Of a DNA stretch of 64,000 nucleotides, positions 32,070 through 43,231 are shown in pieces. The DNA lies in assembly GCA_964019425.1 (NCBI GenBank), contig OZ025798.1, positions 310,001 through 374,000 of the forward strand, in the 5' to 3' direction. Origin of the DNA: Flectonema sp. DT1601. Its lineage: Eukaryota; Euglenozoa; Diplonemea; Diplonemida; Diplonemidae. The first letter of the stretch is position 1; each line of letters begins with the position of its first letter. Below the pieces are notes generated by a model. It did no database searches, was not told the origin of the DNA, and worked only from the letters and a program-made list of their open reading frames with translations. Position numbers and translations under genes: made by a program.

Positions 32070-32738
32070 TATTTTATTCTATTTTTTTTTTTTTTTTTTA
32101 AATTTGTATGGTATCTTGATGAGGGAAAGAAAATTGAGTTCGTATTAATAATCAAATCTTTTATCATAAAAATTGATAAAATATTAACAAAATCTTTCTA
32201 TTTGACATGTTAACAAATAGCTGTAGTGATTGTAACCAACCGTCATATTCTTATCAAACGACTCCATAACTCCATTTTTTTTTTTTTTAATTTGTGTAGG
32301 TATCCTGATGATGATAGAAAAGAACACGCTTTTGATTCAAAAAAACACAAAATAATAAATCCTTCACCAACACGAGACTTGTTTAAATAGAGATCCCTTC
32401 AAAAAAAAACAGTATCGAAAAACTGAAGAAACGATTTTTTTTCTTCTTTTTTCTGAAGGGAAGTGAGAGATTTTTTTTTGGTTGTAAAAAAACCAACATG
32501 TTTAATAAATAAGTTAGGATTCGAAGAAAGAAGAAGGACATCGATAAAATCTCAATCTCGGTTGTCTCTAAAATTGTTTTCAGGGTTTCTCCGATGAAAC
32601 AAGTAAAAGAGAACTTAGATATTTATCAGTTCGGCAGCTGGCCTTTTTATAAAAGCAAAAAAAAAAAAAAAAAATGTCCGATTTAGGCAAGCAGAGAAGA
32701 GTGATTGAGTACGGTAGACTCCCTTGAGTTAGTTGTCT
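32070..32738. other. intergenic with a duplicated A-rich leader
   Basis: It holds the leader of the PDZ-like gene (GATACCATACAAATTT and A-run). A near copy at 32280-32320 (GATACCTACACAAATT and A-run, then ATGG) has its own acceptor TCATCATCAG, but its frame closes after ten codons. No other gene is seen before the stop of the secreted-protein gene. Confidence 0.45.
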
Positions 32739-33434
32739 TCACAAGATAGCTTTGTATGGTTCGTAGGTGTAGTACTTCGGTGAGGTGTCTAAACGAAAAT
32801 GTAACCAAGAAACTCCAAGTCCACTGGTACTCATCCACAGGTGCTTTGAAGTAGTTGTTTTTTTAAGTGCTTCAAACCCAACTGTCTTCCAAAAATCCAT
32901 CACCTGTTCATCAAGAACACAGCTGGCATTAGTTCCAATCAAACGTAACAAGTGTGGATAACATTTAGTATCAGAGTGCTCACAAGGTACAATTAGTTGA
33001 GCGTCCTTATTGTAGGTTGGAAAGGTTGTCACCATCTTATCAATACAATATGAATTAAAATCATTTGAAGGAGGTCTCGAATCCAGATGTGTGCCGGAGG
33101 CATCTAATATTGCGAACTCGAACCTATTATCGAGTACAACCATTGGTGTTTCAAAGAACACAGCTTTATATCTATTCTCATTTGCAATTCGACGAACTTG
33201 TTCTACGATTTCCTCAACTGCCCAGGAACCTTCAGATAACGATAGTAGTGCTTCTCTAACAGTTCTTCTGTAGATGCATTTAAATCCAACTGCTCCTTTT
33301 CCTTGTTCTACAGGTTTACATATTGAGGAATTGATTCCCCAGGGAATTGATTCTAGAGAAGCCACACGATCCCACGTCACAGCTAATAGTATCAACAACA
33401 CTACTGCTGCAGTCATTTTGCGAAAGGTATTCAT
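32739..33434 (-). CDS. secreted or luminal protein of unknown family
   Basis: 231 residues. The N-terminal hydrophobic segment (MTAAVVLLILLAVTWDRVAS from residue 7) is a good signal peptide. The mature part, about 200 residues, has roughly seven Cys (for example SSICKPVE, FKCIYRR, NSYCIDK, IVPCEHSDTKCY and NASCVLDE) and two or three N-glycosylation sites. The Cys spacing and the NDFNSYCIDK and STSGLGVSWLHFRLDT stretches might belong to a PAS/Cache-like sensor or other extracellular fold, but I cannot name one. No second membrane helix. The acceptor is at 33444 and the leader 9 nt. Confidence 0.7.
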   Translation of the reverse strand: MNTFRKMTAAVVLLILLAVTWDRVASLESIPWGINSSICKPVEQGKGAVGFKCIYRRTVREALLSLSEGSWAVEEIVEQVRRIANENRYKAVFFETPMVVLDNRFEFAILDASGTHLDSRPPSNDFNSYCIDKMVTTFPTYNKDAQLIVPCEHSDTKCYPHLLRLIGTNASCVLDEQVMDFWKTVGFEALKKTTTSKHLWMSTSGLGVSWLHFRLDTSPKYYTYEPYKAIL

Positions 33435-33443
33435 TGTACCTAC

Positions 33444-34227
33444 CTGTTAGCAAAGATGGGAGTTTTTTTTTTTAATTCGACTTTGCTTCCGCCCTACCAG
33501 ATCTTTCTCTCTGCGCTCACCTCCTGTTTTGAGGAAAAAAAAAATGCTGCTTTTACTACATTACTTCGTGGATACAATACTTTTCTGTTTTTATGTTTTT
33601 TTTTATTTTCCCGTTGAAAAAACAACAACAAAATAAAACAAGAAAAAAAAGCTTGGACGGGGGTGAAAACTACTTTAAATTCTCAGAGCATTGAAGTCGG
33701 GTTCCAATAAACAGTGTATCAAATGAGAAGAAGTCGACACAATCAGGGAATACACGCACCCACAGCACTACAAAAAAAAGTTGTATATAAAAAAACGTTT
33801 GCAAACATCAAGCACTCTCTGCAAATAAAAGGTCTCCTGATGCGACGAGTGAGAATCGAACACAAGACTGTGGGATTTCAACTCTCATCTGGAGTCCGAA
33901 TATTAATAATTTCCAAAGTTTCCTAAAACAGAATAATAGGATCGTTTACTAATACACGCACGACGCCAGTTTGTTACGCACCCCCACAAAGAGAAATAAC
34001 AAAACATCTATTCGGACACGTCGTTAGAACACATAAATCAAAGTTAGCCTCCTTCTATTGAATGCTTTATAGAAGTTGGCAGTTGGAAAGATTTCGATTT
34101 CACAAGAAAAAGAGAGAGAGACTATGAAATCGAAAGGAGAGAGCAACACATAGATCATTTAGGCGATATTTTTTTTTCTCACGTTATCTCATGGTAAAAA
34201 AACCTAATAAACACCCAGTGTCAGACA
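33444..34227. other. intergenic, no gene seen
   Basis: It includes the acceptor of the secreted-protein gene and A/T runs. A tRNA-like patch at 33841-33900 was examined and rejected. Nothing else. Confidence 0.45.
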
Positions 34228-35832
34228 CTAACATCCAGGAACATCACAGTGAGGACCCCCAGAACCTTTACCGTATGATCTCCATTTTTTGTCGGCACAA
34301 GTCTTGTCACACTTTCCTACAAGTGCCGGTGGAGAACATCTACCTCCTGGTCCAGGGATGGGACCTGTCCATCCACTGCAATCTCTAGTAGTGAGAACAG
34401 TGTGGTTTAACTTCGCCCAAAGCTCATTGACAAGTTCCATATTTTCCATTGCAATGTTGTTATGTTCTCCCTCATCAGCTCTTACATCAAATAAACATGG
34501 AAGTCTTCCATTACCTGGTAGATGACTCTCTGATGGAGGCAAGTCTTGATAGTTACAAGGCCACGAGTCGTTAGGAGCAGCAATCCAAGTTCCGTTTGGT
34601 TGTTTCCATCCGTTATTTTGATTTTTGAAAAATGGCTGTGAGACAACAAGCTTGTACTTACCAGAAAGGATTACCTCCTTGGAGAGGACCAGATCAGCAT
34701 GAGCAGAACTGATGTTGTAATTATTTTTATTTATAATCATATCCCAAACATTTGTTCCATCAAGAGGAGGGAACGAGTCATCTCCGTAAATATTTTTCTC
34801 CGGGTTTGAAGGATCCACAGGAAGTGGAGCAACTGGTGGGTTGTCAGTACCATCTACAGAAGCTAAGTGACAGAAAGTTGGATACCAATCAACAATATGA
34901 AAATTAAAGTTATTTTTACTACCTCTGAGACTTTTCGGAATGTACCCTCCGCTGATAAAAGTAGCAGTTCGCAAACCTCCTTCCCAGTTGCTGTGTTTTT
35001 CACCTCTCAATGGATAATTAATACCATCAATAATACCACCGTTATCAGAAGTGTAAACAATTAGAGTATTGTCGTACATGTTTTTATTCTCCTTCAGAGC
35101 ATTGACTATTCTACCCACCTGAACATCAGCATCCCATAACATACCGTGATAAACAGTAGTCTCAGGGTTTCCTGGAACAGGATTATAAGGCTCATGAACT
35201 GCCTGAAATGCCAGATACATAAAAAAAGGAATAGACGTGTCGTGTTTCTCAATAGCTCTGATCGCTAATTCTCCATACAAATTACTGCTGTAGGTTGTTG
35301 GGTGGCAATCTTGAGGTCTATTGGTCCATTCGTTGTCAGTAATTGCCGGGTGTACATTTTGCCACTTATCATCAGAAGTGTACTGTTGAGCTCCAGTTAG
35401 ATATCCAAAGAATTCATCAAAACCATTATTAACAGCCAAGTGATTCATTGATTCGTATCCTGTGTGACCTTTACCATACCAGTGAGTGTTGTAACCTACT
35501 GATTTCAACTTTTTAGAAATCCAAGTCATGCGGAGATCGATATCATCACTTGTAACGTTACTTAATTGTTCTCCATGATGGATTGGTAGTCTTCCTGAGA
35601 GGAATGATCGTCTTGTTGGACTACAATGCCAATGGGTATAATGATTGGTTAAGATTACACCATCTTCAGCCAACTTCGTAAGATTCGATGTATAACTGCG
35701 AGCATTATCGTTGTTGAAACCGACATCGTACATTCCCATATCATCTTGTAAAATCATTATAATGTGAGGTTTGTCAGATCCAAGAGCTACAGACGCAAAG
35801 GTCGATAACATCAACGCGCATCCGCGAAACAT
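34228..35832 (-). CDS. arylsulfatase (type I sulfatase)
   Basis: 534 residues, one exon. A signal peptide (MFRGCALMLSTFASVALG) is followed by the sulfatase start KPHIIMILQDDMG with the metal-binding Asp pair at 30-31. The formylglycine site C70-SPTRR lies in HWHCSPTRRSFLSGRLP. Other active-site stretches are WYGKGHTG and YTSDNGG, and the overall length fits the arylsulfatase B/N-acetylgalactosamine-4-sulfatase group. It should remove sulfate esters from glycans or other compounds in lysosomes or outside the cell, after conversion of Cys70 to formylglycine. The C-terminal 60 residues have extra Cys (CSPPALVGKCDKTCADKKW), which may be a small disulfide cap. The acceptor TAG is at 35848 and the leader 15 nt. 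The exact substrate is unknown. Confidence 0.92.
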   Translation of the reverse strand: MFRGCALMLSTFASVALGSDKPHIIMILQDDMGMYDVGFNNDNARSYTSNLTKLAEDGVILTNHYTHWHCSPTRRSFLSGRLPIHHGEQLSNVTSDDIDLRMTWISKKLKSVGYNTHWYGKGHTGYESMNHLAVNNGFDEFFGYLTGAQQYTSDDKWQNVHPAITDNEWTNRPQDCHPTTYSSNLYGELAIRAIEKHDTSIPFFMYLAFQAVHEPYNPVPGNPETTVYHGMLWDADVQVGRIVNALKENKNMYDNTLIVYTSDNGGIIDGINYPLRGEKHSNWEGGLRTATFISGGYIPKSLRGSKNNFNFHIVDWYPTFCHLASVDGTDNPPVAPLPVDPSNPEKNIYGDDSFPPLDGTNVWDMIINKNNYNISSAHADLVLSKEVILSGKYKLVVSQPFFKNQNNGWKQPNGTWIAAPNDSWPCNYQDLPPSESHLPGNGRLPCLFDVRADEGEHNNIAMENMELVNELWAKLNHTVLTTRDCSGWTGPIPGPGGRCSPPALVGKCDKTCADKKWRSYGKGSGGPHCDVPGC

Positions 35833-35847
35833 TTTAATATTTAGTAA

Positions 35848-36061
35848 CTATTTCGTTGAGAAATTGATTAATAAAAATGCTCTCATCTATGTTTCTTCTT
35901 CTTTTTTTTTTTTTTTGCAACAAAAGTATAAGTACTCACAAAAACGAAAGGTCAGCCATGTGTCGGCAGATGCTAGGGTGTGCCTTGAGTCACTGAAATT
36001 AGTGCTTCTACCCCTACCGGAAGTAACTCTTGTTTTTTTTTTTTTTTTGGGTTTTTGTTGA

Positions 36062-36093
<32 letters not shown>

Positions 36094-36604
36094 GTTGCAA
36101 TTTTTGTGTACTCACAAAAATACCTCAACAAAGAACATCAAATATCACACGAGCAACACTGACTCGTGTTATTCAACTAACTTTGTGAGGACAAGCAGGT
36201 CCGTATCCACAGACGCTTGTTGCAAGAGGCTAGTGGGGGTACAGAGTTATCACACCAGTAAGTCTTGTAAAGGAGGAGATTAAACCACAACCACAAACGA
36301 TGAATGAAACCAAAACGAAAAAAAAAGGAATGCCGCCTTGAAAAAAGGATACAATGGCATTAGTCCAAGAAATCAAATTTATTGTTTTTGTTGATTTTAA
36401 CAATAAGATACGAAACACACTTTAGTTTTTTTTAAGTTTTTTTTTTTTTTCCCCCTCTTTATTTTTTTTTCTACTTCATTAATTTTTTTTTTTTTTTTTT
36501 GTTCTCGTTATGAAGTCATTCATATGACGATAGTATTCGGTCAGCGGTCAACGAAAAAAAGATTTGAGTGTTTTAACATACAAAACGAATATTCAGATAT
36601 TGTA
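35848..36604. other. intergenic, very long T runs
   Basis: It contains T runs of about 15-30 nt at 35903-35916, 36029-36048, 36065-36093, 36440-36450 and 36485-36500. No gene supported. Confidence 0.5.
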
Positions 36605-39331
36605 CTACTTTCCCTTGTGCTCATCTAGTACTTTTTTAACTTTTAATCGAATTTCGTCTGCCTCTGCCTTAACATCAGCAGTTTCATTGAATTCCTCAAG
36701 TCTTTCAATTGTTAGAGGCATTCTGTTGAATGGATTTGTATTGTCATTTAAGAGATGTTGGGTTATTACTTTACGCTCACACCATTCTCCTGATTCAGGG
36801 AGCTTGAGAGGATCAAGAAGAGGACAAGTCATGATTGGATCTAACAAATGATCAGGAAAGTCAATATCAGAAAGATCAATCGCCGCATGAAGCTCTTTAA
36901 ATCTTGCGAACGCTCGTTGCATTTGAAGCACATCAGTTGGATCTAATGTCAGAGTCCCTGACTTCTCCGTTACGAATTGTAAGATTTCATCAAATTTTTC
37001 TGGTGAATAACTTCTCGTATCTTCTACAACACTCGTCTCAAATAAATGACTCTTTTCAGCATTAAATAAACAAACAAAACTCTTGATAATCTGATGTAGT
37101 AACTTAGGATGATCAAAATTATGTTTTTCTCTATTATTAACTCGGAGTTGTTTGACGTCTGATCCAAGTTCTACCAAGAAGAAATTAAGCATGCATGTTA
37201 GCTTGTCTACTAAAGCAGGATCGAGAAAGGCATTCGGAGTATCTTTTATTAGCATGTGGACAAGTGAAACTGCCTCATTCGCAAGCTGCATGTATTCTGA
37301 GCATCGCTCAGATGCTTCGTTATGAGATTGCTCCATTGATTGTCTGTCAGGACTAGACATTGCAGCCCATTTTTCAGGTTGTTTTTGAAGTTCTTCATAG
37401 ACGTGAATTTTTCTAATCTTTTTTACTGCTTCAGATAAAAGCCAATTCGCATCGTTTAACATCATGTTGAAAAATTTTACGAATCTAACATCTGTCTTTT
37501 TACTACAAACTAACAAAACAGATCTAAAAATAGGCTGTCTGTATAAGTGTTGAATCAGAACTGATGTGTAATATCGGTACACGAATTTTTCAAAAAATTG
37601 ATTTGAACCCCCGAGGGATTCTAAATCAACGTACGACTTCATGATTGAAGGTATAAGTAGTTTACAACAGCTGTCACTGTCTTCTAATTGCTGAGTTAGT
37701 AGCTTTATAACTTGATCTCGTGGGGCAGCTTGGATAGCTCCTCTGTGATCAGTCGAGGTTCTTAACAACGAATGCATTGCCTGAATATGCAATGCCCTCG
37801 TATAAGGATTTCTTATGGAATCATCGCTGCTCATAAATATACTAAAATAGGACAACACGTTTGAAAAATCCAATCCTTCGGAGAAAGCAGACGACATTAC
37901 AGATGTTCCAAGCCATGACGATGTCGTACAAAGATTAATTAAAATATATTCAGGGATTATCTTCCATGATGAAGGAGGTTCTTGTGGTAGTGTTGCGGTT
38001 TTATGATCGTATTGACTTGTTTCTATCAACCACTTTGAGGTAAATTCAAGAAACTTGACAATAGAAATTGAAAAAGAAGAAGGTATCTGTTGCAGTGTTT
38101 CCAGAGAAAGGAGCATTCGTACATCTGAATTTAATCTTTCTTCTAATGATCTTGCCATGTCTCCGATATTTTCAGCAAATTCTGTCAGTCTAAATAACCT
38201 TCCAAACGATTGTCTTTTTTTCTCAGTTTGTTTAATGCATGAATGCAATGAAACTTCCAATGCGTGTAGGCAGAGGAAGAAAATTTCACAGCTGGCTGAA
38301 AATGGTTTTTGATCATCCTCTGACAAGAGTTCTTTTATAAAAGAAGCATCAGCTACAACTCGAGCTTCGTCAGACGCGTATACAATTCTTGAAGACTTTG
38401 ATATCGTGTATTCAGGACGGAGTTGAGCTATTGCATCTGTCTTTCCATATAAAGGTTCCATTAATTGTAATAAAACAGCAAAAACTGTAAACACCGACGT
38501 GTATGATGAGAAGCTAAGCTGCTCAAAATCTGGAGGCATTTCCTTCCTCATATCTGAATGTAAGTTTAAAACATGTTCAAATAGACGCAACGCACCAGAA
38601 CGTAAGTCCGGATATTGATTTGGATCTTTTGTTAAAAAACTTTTCTTCAATATAGCACACACTCTATTGTGATAAATATGTTGAGTTGTTGGACCAAGGG
38701 ATGTTGGATCTGTTAAGCGACCTTTTATTACGGGGAATCTCTTTATTGGATTTACTGTTTCGTGATCGAGAAAAGGACCCATTAGGGAACCAGAAATGAA
38801 CTCCGCTGGAGTACTACCAGAGACCCAAATTGGTGATTGAGCAGCAGCCTGAGCGATTTCTGGTGTTTGAAATAATATCTCGATCGATTTCAACTCTTCA
38901 GGGTAGTCTCCACTACCTGTTTTTCTGTTCTCACTTTGACTCTCTGAAATTGCCTTAAACATAGGAGTGAACCATAAAACCCTTTCCTGCTCACTTAAAC
39001 TCTTAGCTAGTTCCACAAGCATTGGTCGAATTTCAGGCTGTAGAGGCAGCAAGAGGGGCTTATTACGCACAACTGCATCAGTAGCTGCGAACAAATAATT
39101 ATTTTTCGGATTCAATGACGATTTGGTCATGCAAATCGCTAACTCTTTTTCTTCTTCATGTCTTGCTTTTCTAAATAATTCTTTTATTAATTCACCTGTG
39201 CGTTGTCCTCGGAAACACTCTTCTTGAAAAAGTAATTCGAAGGCTTGTCCTTCTGTGAGGGTTTGTTGTCCCTTCGTGTTTTCTACCAACTGTTTTGCTT
39301 TACGTCGGAGTGTAATGACATTAGCACTCAT
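36605..39331 (-). CDS. UBE4: ubiquitin conjugation factor E4 (UFD2/UBE4), U-box ligase
   Basis: 908 residues in one exon. The N-terminal 800 residues are the helical UFD2 core: motifs such as NPYTRALHIQAMHSLL and the ILIQHLYRQPIFRSVL region are in the expected order, and the length fits the family (about 950). The C-terminal U-box is at about 825-895 (DFPDHLLDPIMTCPLLDPL, then LPESGEWCERKVITQHLL and NPFNRMPL). It extends ubiquitin chains on substrates pre-tagged by E3s and works with Cdc48/p97 in proteasomal degradation, in cytosol and nucleus. The acceptor ACATAG is at 39344 with a TACTAAA branch-like box upstream; the leader is 12 nt. Confidence 0.93.
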   Translation of the reverse strand: MSANVITLRRKAKQLVENTKGQQTLTEGQAFELLFQEECFRGQRTGELIKELFRKARHEEEKELAICMTKSSLNPKNNYLFAATDAVVRNKPLLLPLQPEIRPMLVELAKSLSEQERVLWFTPMFKAISESQSENRKTGSGDYPEELKSIEILFQTPEIAQAAAQSPIWVSGSTPAEFISGSLMGPFLDHETVNPIKRFPVIKGRLTDPTSLGPTTQHIYHNRVCAILKKSFLTKDPNQYPDLRSGALRLFEHVLNLHSDMRKEMPPDFEQLSFSSYTSVFTVFAVLLQLMEPLYGKTDAIAQLRPEYTISKSSRIVYASDEARVVADASFIKELLSEDDQKPFSASCEIFFLCLHALEVSLHSCIKQTEKKRQSFGRLFRLTEFAENIGDMARSLEERLNSDVRMLLSLETLQQIPSSFSISIVKFLEFTSKWLIETSQYDHKTATLPQEPPSSWKIIPEYILINLCTTSSWLGTSVMSSAFSEGLDFSNVLSYFSIFMSSDDSIRNPYTRALHIQAMHSLLRTSTDHRGAIQAAPRDQVIKLLTQQLEDSDSCCKLLIPSIMKSYVDLESLGGSNQFFEKFVYRYYTSVLIQHLYRQPIFRSVLLVCSKKTDVRFVKFFNMMLNDANWLLSEAVKKIRKIHVYEELQKQPEKWAAMSSPDRQSMEQSHNEASERCSEYMQLANEAVSLVHMLIKDTPNAFLDPALVDKLTCMLNFFLVELGSDVKQLRVNNREKHNFDHPKLLHQIIKSFVCLFNAEKSHLFETSVVEDTRSYSPEKFDEILQFVTEKSGTLTLDPTDVLQMQRAFARFKELHAAIDLSDIDFPDHLLDPIMTCPLLDPLKLPESGEWCERKVITQHLLNDNTNPFNRMPLTIERLEEFNETADVKAEADEIRLKVKKVLDEHKGK

Positions 39332-39343
39332 CTTGTGTGGATT

Positions 39344-40558
39344 CTATGTTTGGATGAAAAAAATAAATTTAGTAAAAAACAGAAATTTAAAAAAATACCA
39401 CCGAAGTTATACTCAGAGGGCATGCTCTGCCCTGTATTTTCCGTTCTATTTTTTTCTATGGTAAACTGAGGTAGACATTTAATACCTCAAATCCGATTTT
39501 TTTTTTTAATTTTATTCTTTTTTTCTATTTTTTTATTTCGTTACTTTCCCAAGTCACTTTATTATTATTATTATTTTTTTTTTTTTTTTTTTCTTCTACT
39601 TCAGGGAATTTCCGCTCGTTTTTTTTTTTTTTTTTTTTTTTTTTCAACCAGATGTCAATCTAACTGCCAGCGGCATCACTCACTCTTTCTTCATATCTTG
39701 ATGAAGTTCACAAAAAAGAGAACTGTGCTACCGTTGTAAACCTGCTACGGGTTATAAACACGGAATTAGTTTTCACACGTTTTCTATCAAAAATGTGAAC
39801 GAAAAAAATAGCATTCAAAATAAGGAAAAGGGGAACACCGCTGTACAGTCAGCACGATAACTGGATACGGTCATACAGAATGAATCTAAAAGGGGGAGGA
39901 GGTGCTATTGTTTAGTTATTTTATTTTATTTTGTTGGCAACGTCTCGTGTCAATGGAAAAGAAGAAAAGAGGAAAAACACACACACCGTCCGATTTCATA
40001 CCTTCAAAAAAGGGCAAAAAGAGAGTATTTTCCCTGAAAAAAAAAACACAAACACAAACCAAAAAAGACCGTTGAGCCTGTTTTTTTGCATGCTGACACT
40101 CGCAAAACGGCTTCGTGCTTCACAGCAAGTGAACAACGCTCTCCGAGCAAAAAAGAATTTTACCTTAAGCACATAGATAGATAAGGAAGTCTATTACATT
40201 TTACGCACCTCTGAAACAGCAAACCAATGGAGTATCGGTACCTGGACCCTCCATCTTATTAGGATTGTTATGGTATGCACGACATCCTGAACACAGTATG
40301 CTGAATGTAAAAGTTGAATACTTTATTGTGTTACACACACTTGCTAAGTAAAGAAAAAGAGATAGCTGTTTGTACTCAAGACTGTAATCCAAGAAAAAGG
40401 GTTTCACTTTTTTTTTTCACCTAGTATAAAATGGTCGTGTTCGGAAAAAGAAAGAAAGATAAAAAAGCTTTTACATAACCTAGTCTATGAAAGATAAAAA
40501 AAAAAAACAACATAGCCGAAAAATCAAAAGACTACTAAAAAAAAAAAAATAATCGAGG
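39344..40558. other. intergenic 1.2 kb
   Basis: A/T-run rich (39572-39592 and 39619-39644 are long T runs). A segment at 40165-40330 (AGTCTATTACATTTTACGCA ... TTAGGATTGTT ... CATCCTGAACA) has related copies at 44340-44400 and 59660-59790, so it is a small dispersed repeat. No gene supported. Confidence 0.45.
40165..40330. repeat. dispersed repeat E, copy 1
   Basis: It shares GATAAGGAAGTCTATTACAT, ACAGCAAACCAATGGAGT, TTAGGATTGTT and GCATCCTGAACA-like pieces with 44340-44400 and 59660-59790. The copies are partial and diverged; function is unknown. Confidence 0.45.
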
Positions 40559-43078
40559 CTATGTGTTGCTTCCCTTAACTGGATCCTCAGCACTGCCAAT
40601 AAGTTCCTTTACCTCACAAGGTTCGGCGTTTAGCTGCATTGATGTTGTTAGTGATGAAAAAGAATAGTAGCAAAAAATTGATTTTAGTACAAACCTGACA
40701 TGGGACATTATAGTCAACAGTTGCTCCGTCATCTGACATGTCGTAGTAGCCAATATATCTCCAGGACTCTCGTATCTGTTGTTGTTGTTGAGCTTGTATT
40801 ATAGAAAACAAAAACTTAAAAAACAACTATTCTTACACACCTCAGGAGTAACAACGAGGGGTGCTATTCCACGACAATGCTGGTTGCGGTTTCCAGGACT
40901 AGTTTGAATACATAAAACAACATTTTCTCTGTTACGGACTTGTTGTTTTTGTTCTCCAGGATGTTGTCTTAGGATTACGTAATACTCTACTCCTTCTTCA
41001 AGGAGGACAGGTTCTCCTTCCTTTCCAACTTCAAATGCAACTACTTGATGCGCGTACATAAACACGCCGTTATTAGACTGCGCTATGACATCGAACATTG
41101 GCTTCTTTGGTGCTTGGGAGACAATCTCAACTCGAAGTGCGCACATTTCGCGAAGAGGATCGTCTTTGTGTAGCCCACGACGGTCATGCTGAACAGCAAA
41201 AGCAATACACTGACACTTTACTGTCGGTTTGATTTTAAATATGTGTTCTGGACTTCCGTCACTAAATGAAGTTTTGTAACGAATGTCTTGCCAGTATTGG
41301 TTTCTTAAACAGGCTCCACCTCCGTTGAAATATTGCAGACAGTCTTGCCATGCCATCCAGTAGGATCCATCATTTTGGAACATTTGTTCTGGTGTGGCGA
41401 TATCCCATTTGTGTTTTATGTGTTCGAGGACTTCTGGGTACTCTCTCCATTCCTTACTATTGTCAGACCATGCCTTGTTCCACTCTACGGAATTGCCCCA
41501 TGGGTTTCTTATTTGTAGTATTCGATGGGTTACGGTACTCCCACGACGTTCAACATCAATTTTAGCTGCTTTTAAAACTGTGTAAGCATGGCCAGTACCG
41601 AGGCCTACGTCTTCATATTTTGATGCTTTTTCACGGGCTGCTTCTGTTGCTCCACCTCCCATGTAGTCGGAGGCGTCTTCACCTGGAGTTGATAGCCATA
41701 TCATTCTACCATTCTCATCGTAGTTTAGAATCTTTTCGAATAGCTGTTCATTTTCTTTCCAATCAAATGAGATTGTTGGGAATCCTGTGATGTCTGACAT
41801 AGCAACTGCTGGATCTCCTCCACTTATTGCTACGTATGATCCGTGGAGCTTGGCGTAACATTTTTCAAGTATTGCAACCCACATCTCATTAGGTTCCTGT
41901 TTATTCTTAGCAAAGCATGGACCTCCTGGTTCTTGAAGAGGCTGAACAGGAAGGAAAGTGTCGACGATATTCCATTTCCACCATCCGTGTTTCGCAAGTC
42001 GGACTCTGAAGAAACCAGCAGCAAGTTCACGTTTGTGTTGAGCAATATAATCCCCGGCATTACTTCTCATTCGATGATTGTTTCTAAAGATAGGAACGAC
42101 TAATTGCTCTGGTGACTCTGCACATGCAGCAACTGCTGCAAGAAACCAGCAGTCTCCGAGTGCTCCTTGATCGATGTCATCACATTCGATGTCTTTTACG
42201 ATGTGTTCAATCTTTCCTTTATATTCTTCTGGAAGGTAATCTTCAGGTCTCATCCATGCGAGAACTCTTCTTTTACCTTCCCAACTACGACTGATGCTGG
42301 ATTGTTGTGGAGGCCATTTTAAGTCAACGTAATTCTTCCCTTCAGCCATGCACAGATTAACTGCTCGTTCGTCAAAGTCTTCGCTCTCAAGGATACCTGG
42401 TTGTTCGATGTTGACACCTTTAGATACTAAGAACTCTTTGAATTGAGTTATTTCAGTTGCTACCTTTTGCTGAATTCCTTTGGCATTTTCATCTAAGAAT
42501 CTGCTGTCAGTTACAGGACCATAACTGTAAGACAAAGCGTATCCTCCATTCCATTTCCCTTGAACAAATGGAACAGTCTGTCCAGGGAAGATCGTTAGCT
42601 TAAATTGCTCTGCTTGTTGTGTCGCTCGTGGAGGCATCGGTTTCATGTCTTGCTGTGGAAATCTCATCTGAACATCAAATTGTAAGTCAGTCGTGTTGTT
42701 AAAAAGCGCATGCTTAGTCCGTCCCTCAATTGACAAAAAGAATAATCTTCCTTTTGTTTTGGTAAGATCTCGTCTTTCTGCCTTACCCCATACATGGTGG
42801 GGACCTTTCGTAATGCCAGGTGCAGCGAATTGAGTTGCTTCATAGTGATTCAAGATAACATTTTCAGGAAGAGGTACCATTCTATGAAAGGCTAAAAAGG
42901 TACTTTTTGATTCCCATTCTTGAGTTAAACGATAGTCCTTAGCACCGACATCTTGTGATAAAGTCGAAGACAAACATCCAGGATGATTAGTTGCTATGTT
43001 TTTATATTCTACTAAAGTCTTTTCTGGAGTGTTTTCCTCTGCTTTACCAACTACCAGATACACGACATCTCCTGCCAT
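40559..43078 (-). CDS. ABM-DUF1935-calpain fusion protease, 3 exons
   Basis: Exons 40841-43078, 40695-40775 and 40559-40633 join in frame to 797 residues, with introns of 65 nt (GTGTGT...CAG) and 61 nt (GTTTGT...CAG). Residues 3-70 resemble an antibiotic-biosynthesis-monooxygenase (dimeric alpha/beta barrel) domain: VVYLVVGKAEEN, NHPGCLSSTL and YRLTQEWES then AFHRM. Residues about 105-200 match the kinetoplastid calpain domain I_K/DUF1935 (FNNTT...VQMRF, TIFPGQTVPFVQGKWNGGY). The calpain core has all three catalytic residues: C310 in QGALGDCWFLAA, H497 in GLGTGHAYTVL and N525 in IRNPWGNS. A C2-like domain III follows to about 745. This is an active-looking Ca-dependent cysteine protease, likely cytosolic or membrane-associated. 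The N-terminal fusion is unusual. The acceptor is at 43114 and the leader 35 nt. Confidence 0.9.
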
Positions 43079-43113
43079 CTTTTAGTTGTGTATTTTCCTC
43101 CGCCCCACCCCTC

Positions 43114-43231
43114 CTGAGATTGTAACAACAAAATTATTTTATTTTTCTTATCCAAATCATACTCTTTATGAATTTCATTATAGTTGATTGCATTATCTGT
43201 TATTTTGGTACATTAATGTTTTACTTCTTTT
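43114..43231. other. upstream region of the calpain gene
   Basis: It has the CAATCTCAG acceptor at 43114 and A/T-rich sequence up to the TIR element at 43232. Nothing else seen. Confidence 0.4.

Noticed and set aside
33841-33900. tRNA-like patch on the minus strand (GTTCGATTCTCAC and a GTCGC end)
   Set aside because: The T-arm pairs at only three of five positions and no 5' acceptor strand or D-arm could be found. Probably chance or an old remnant.
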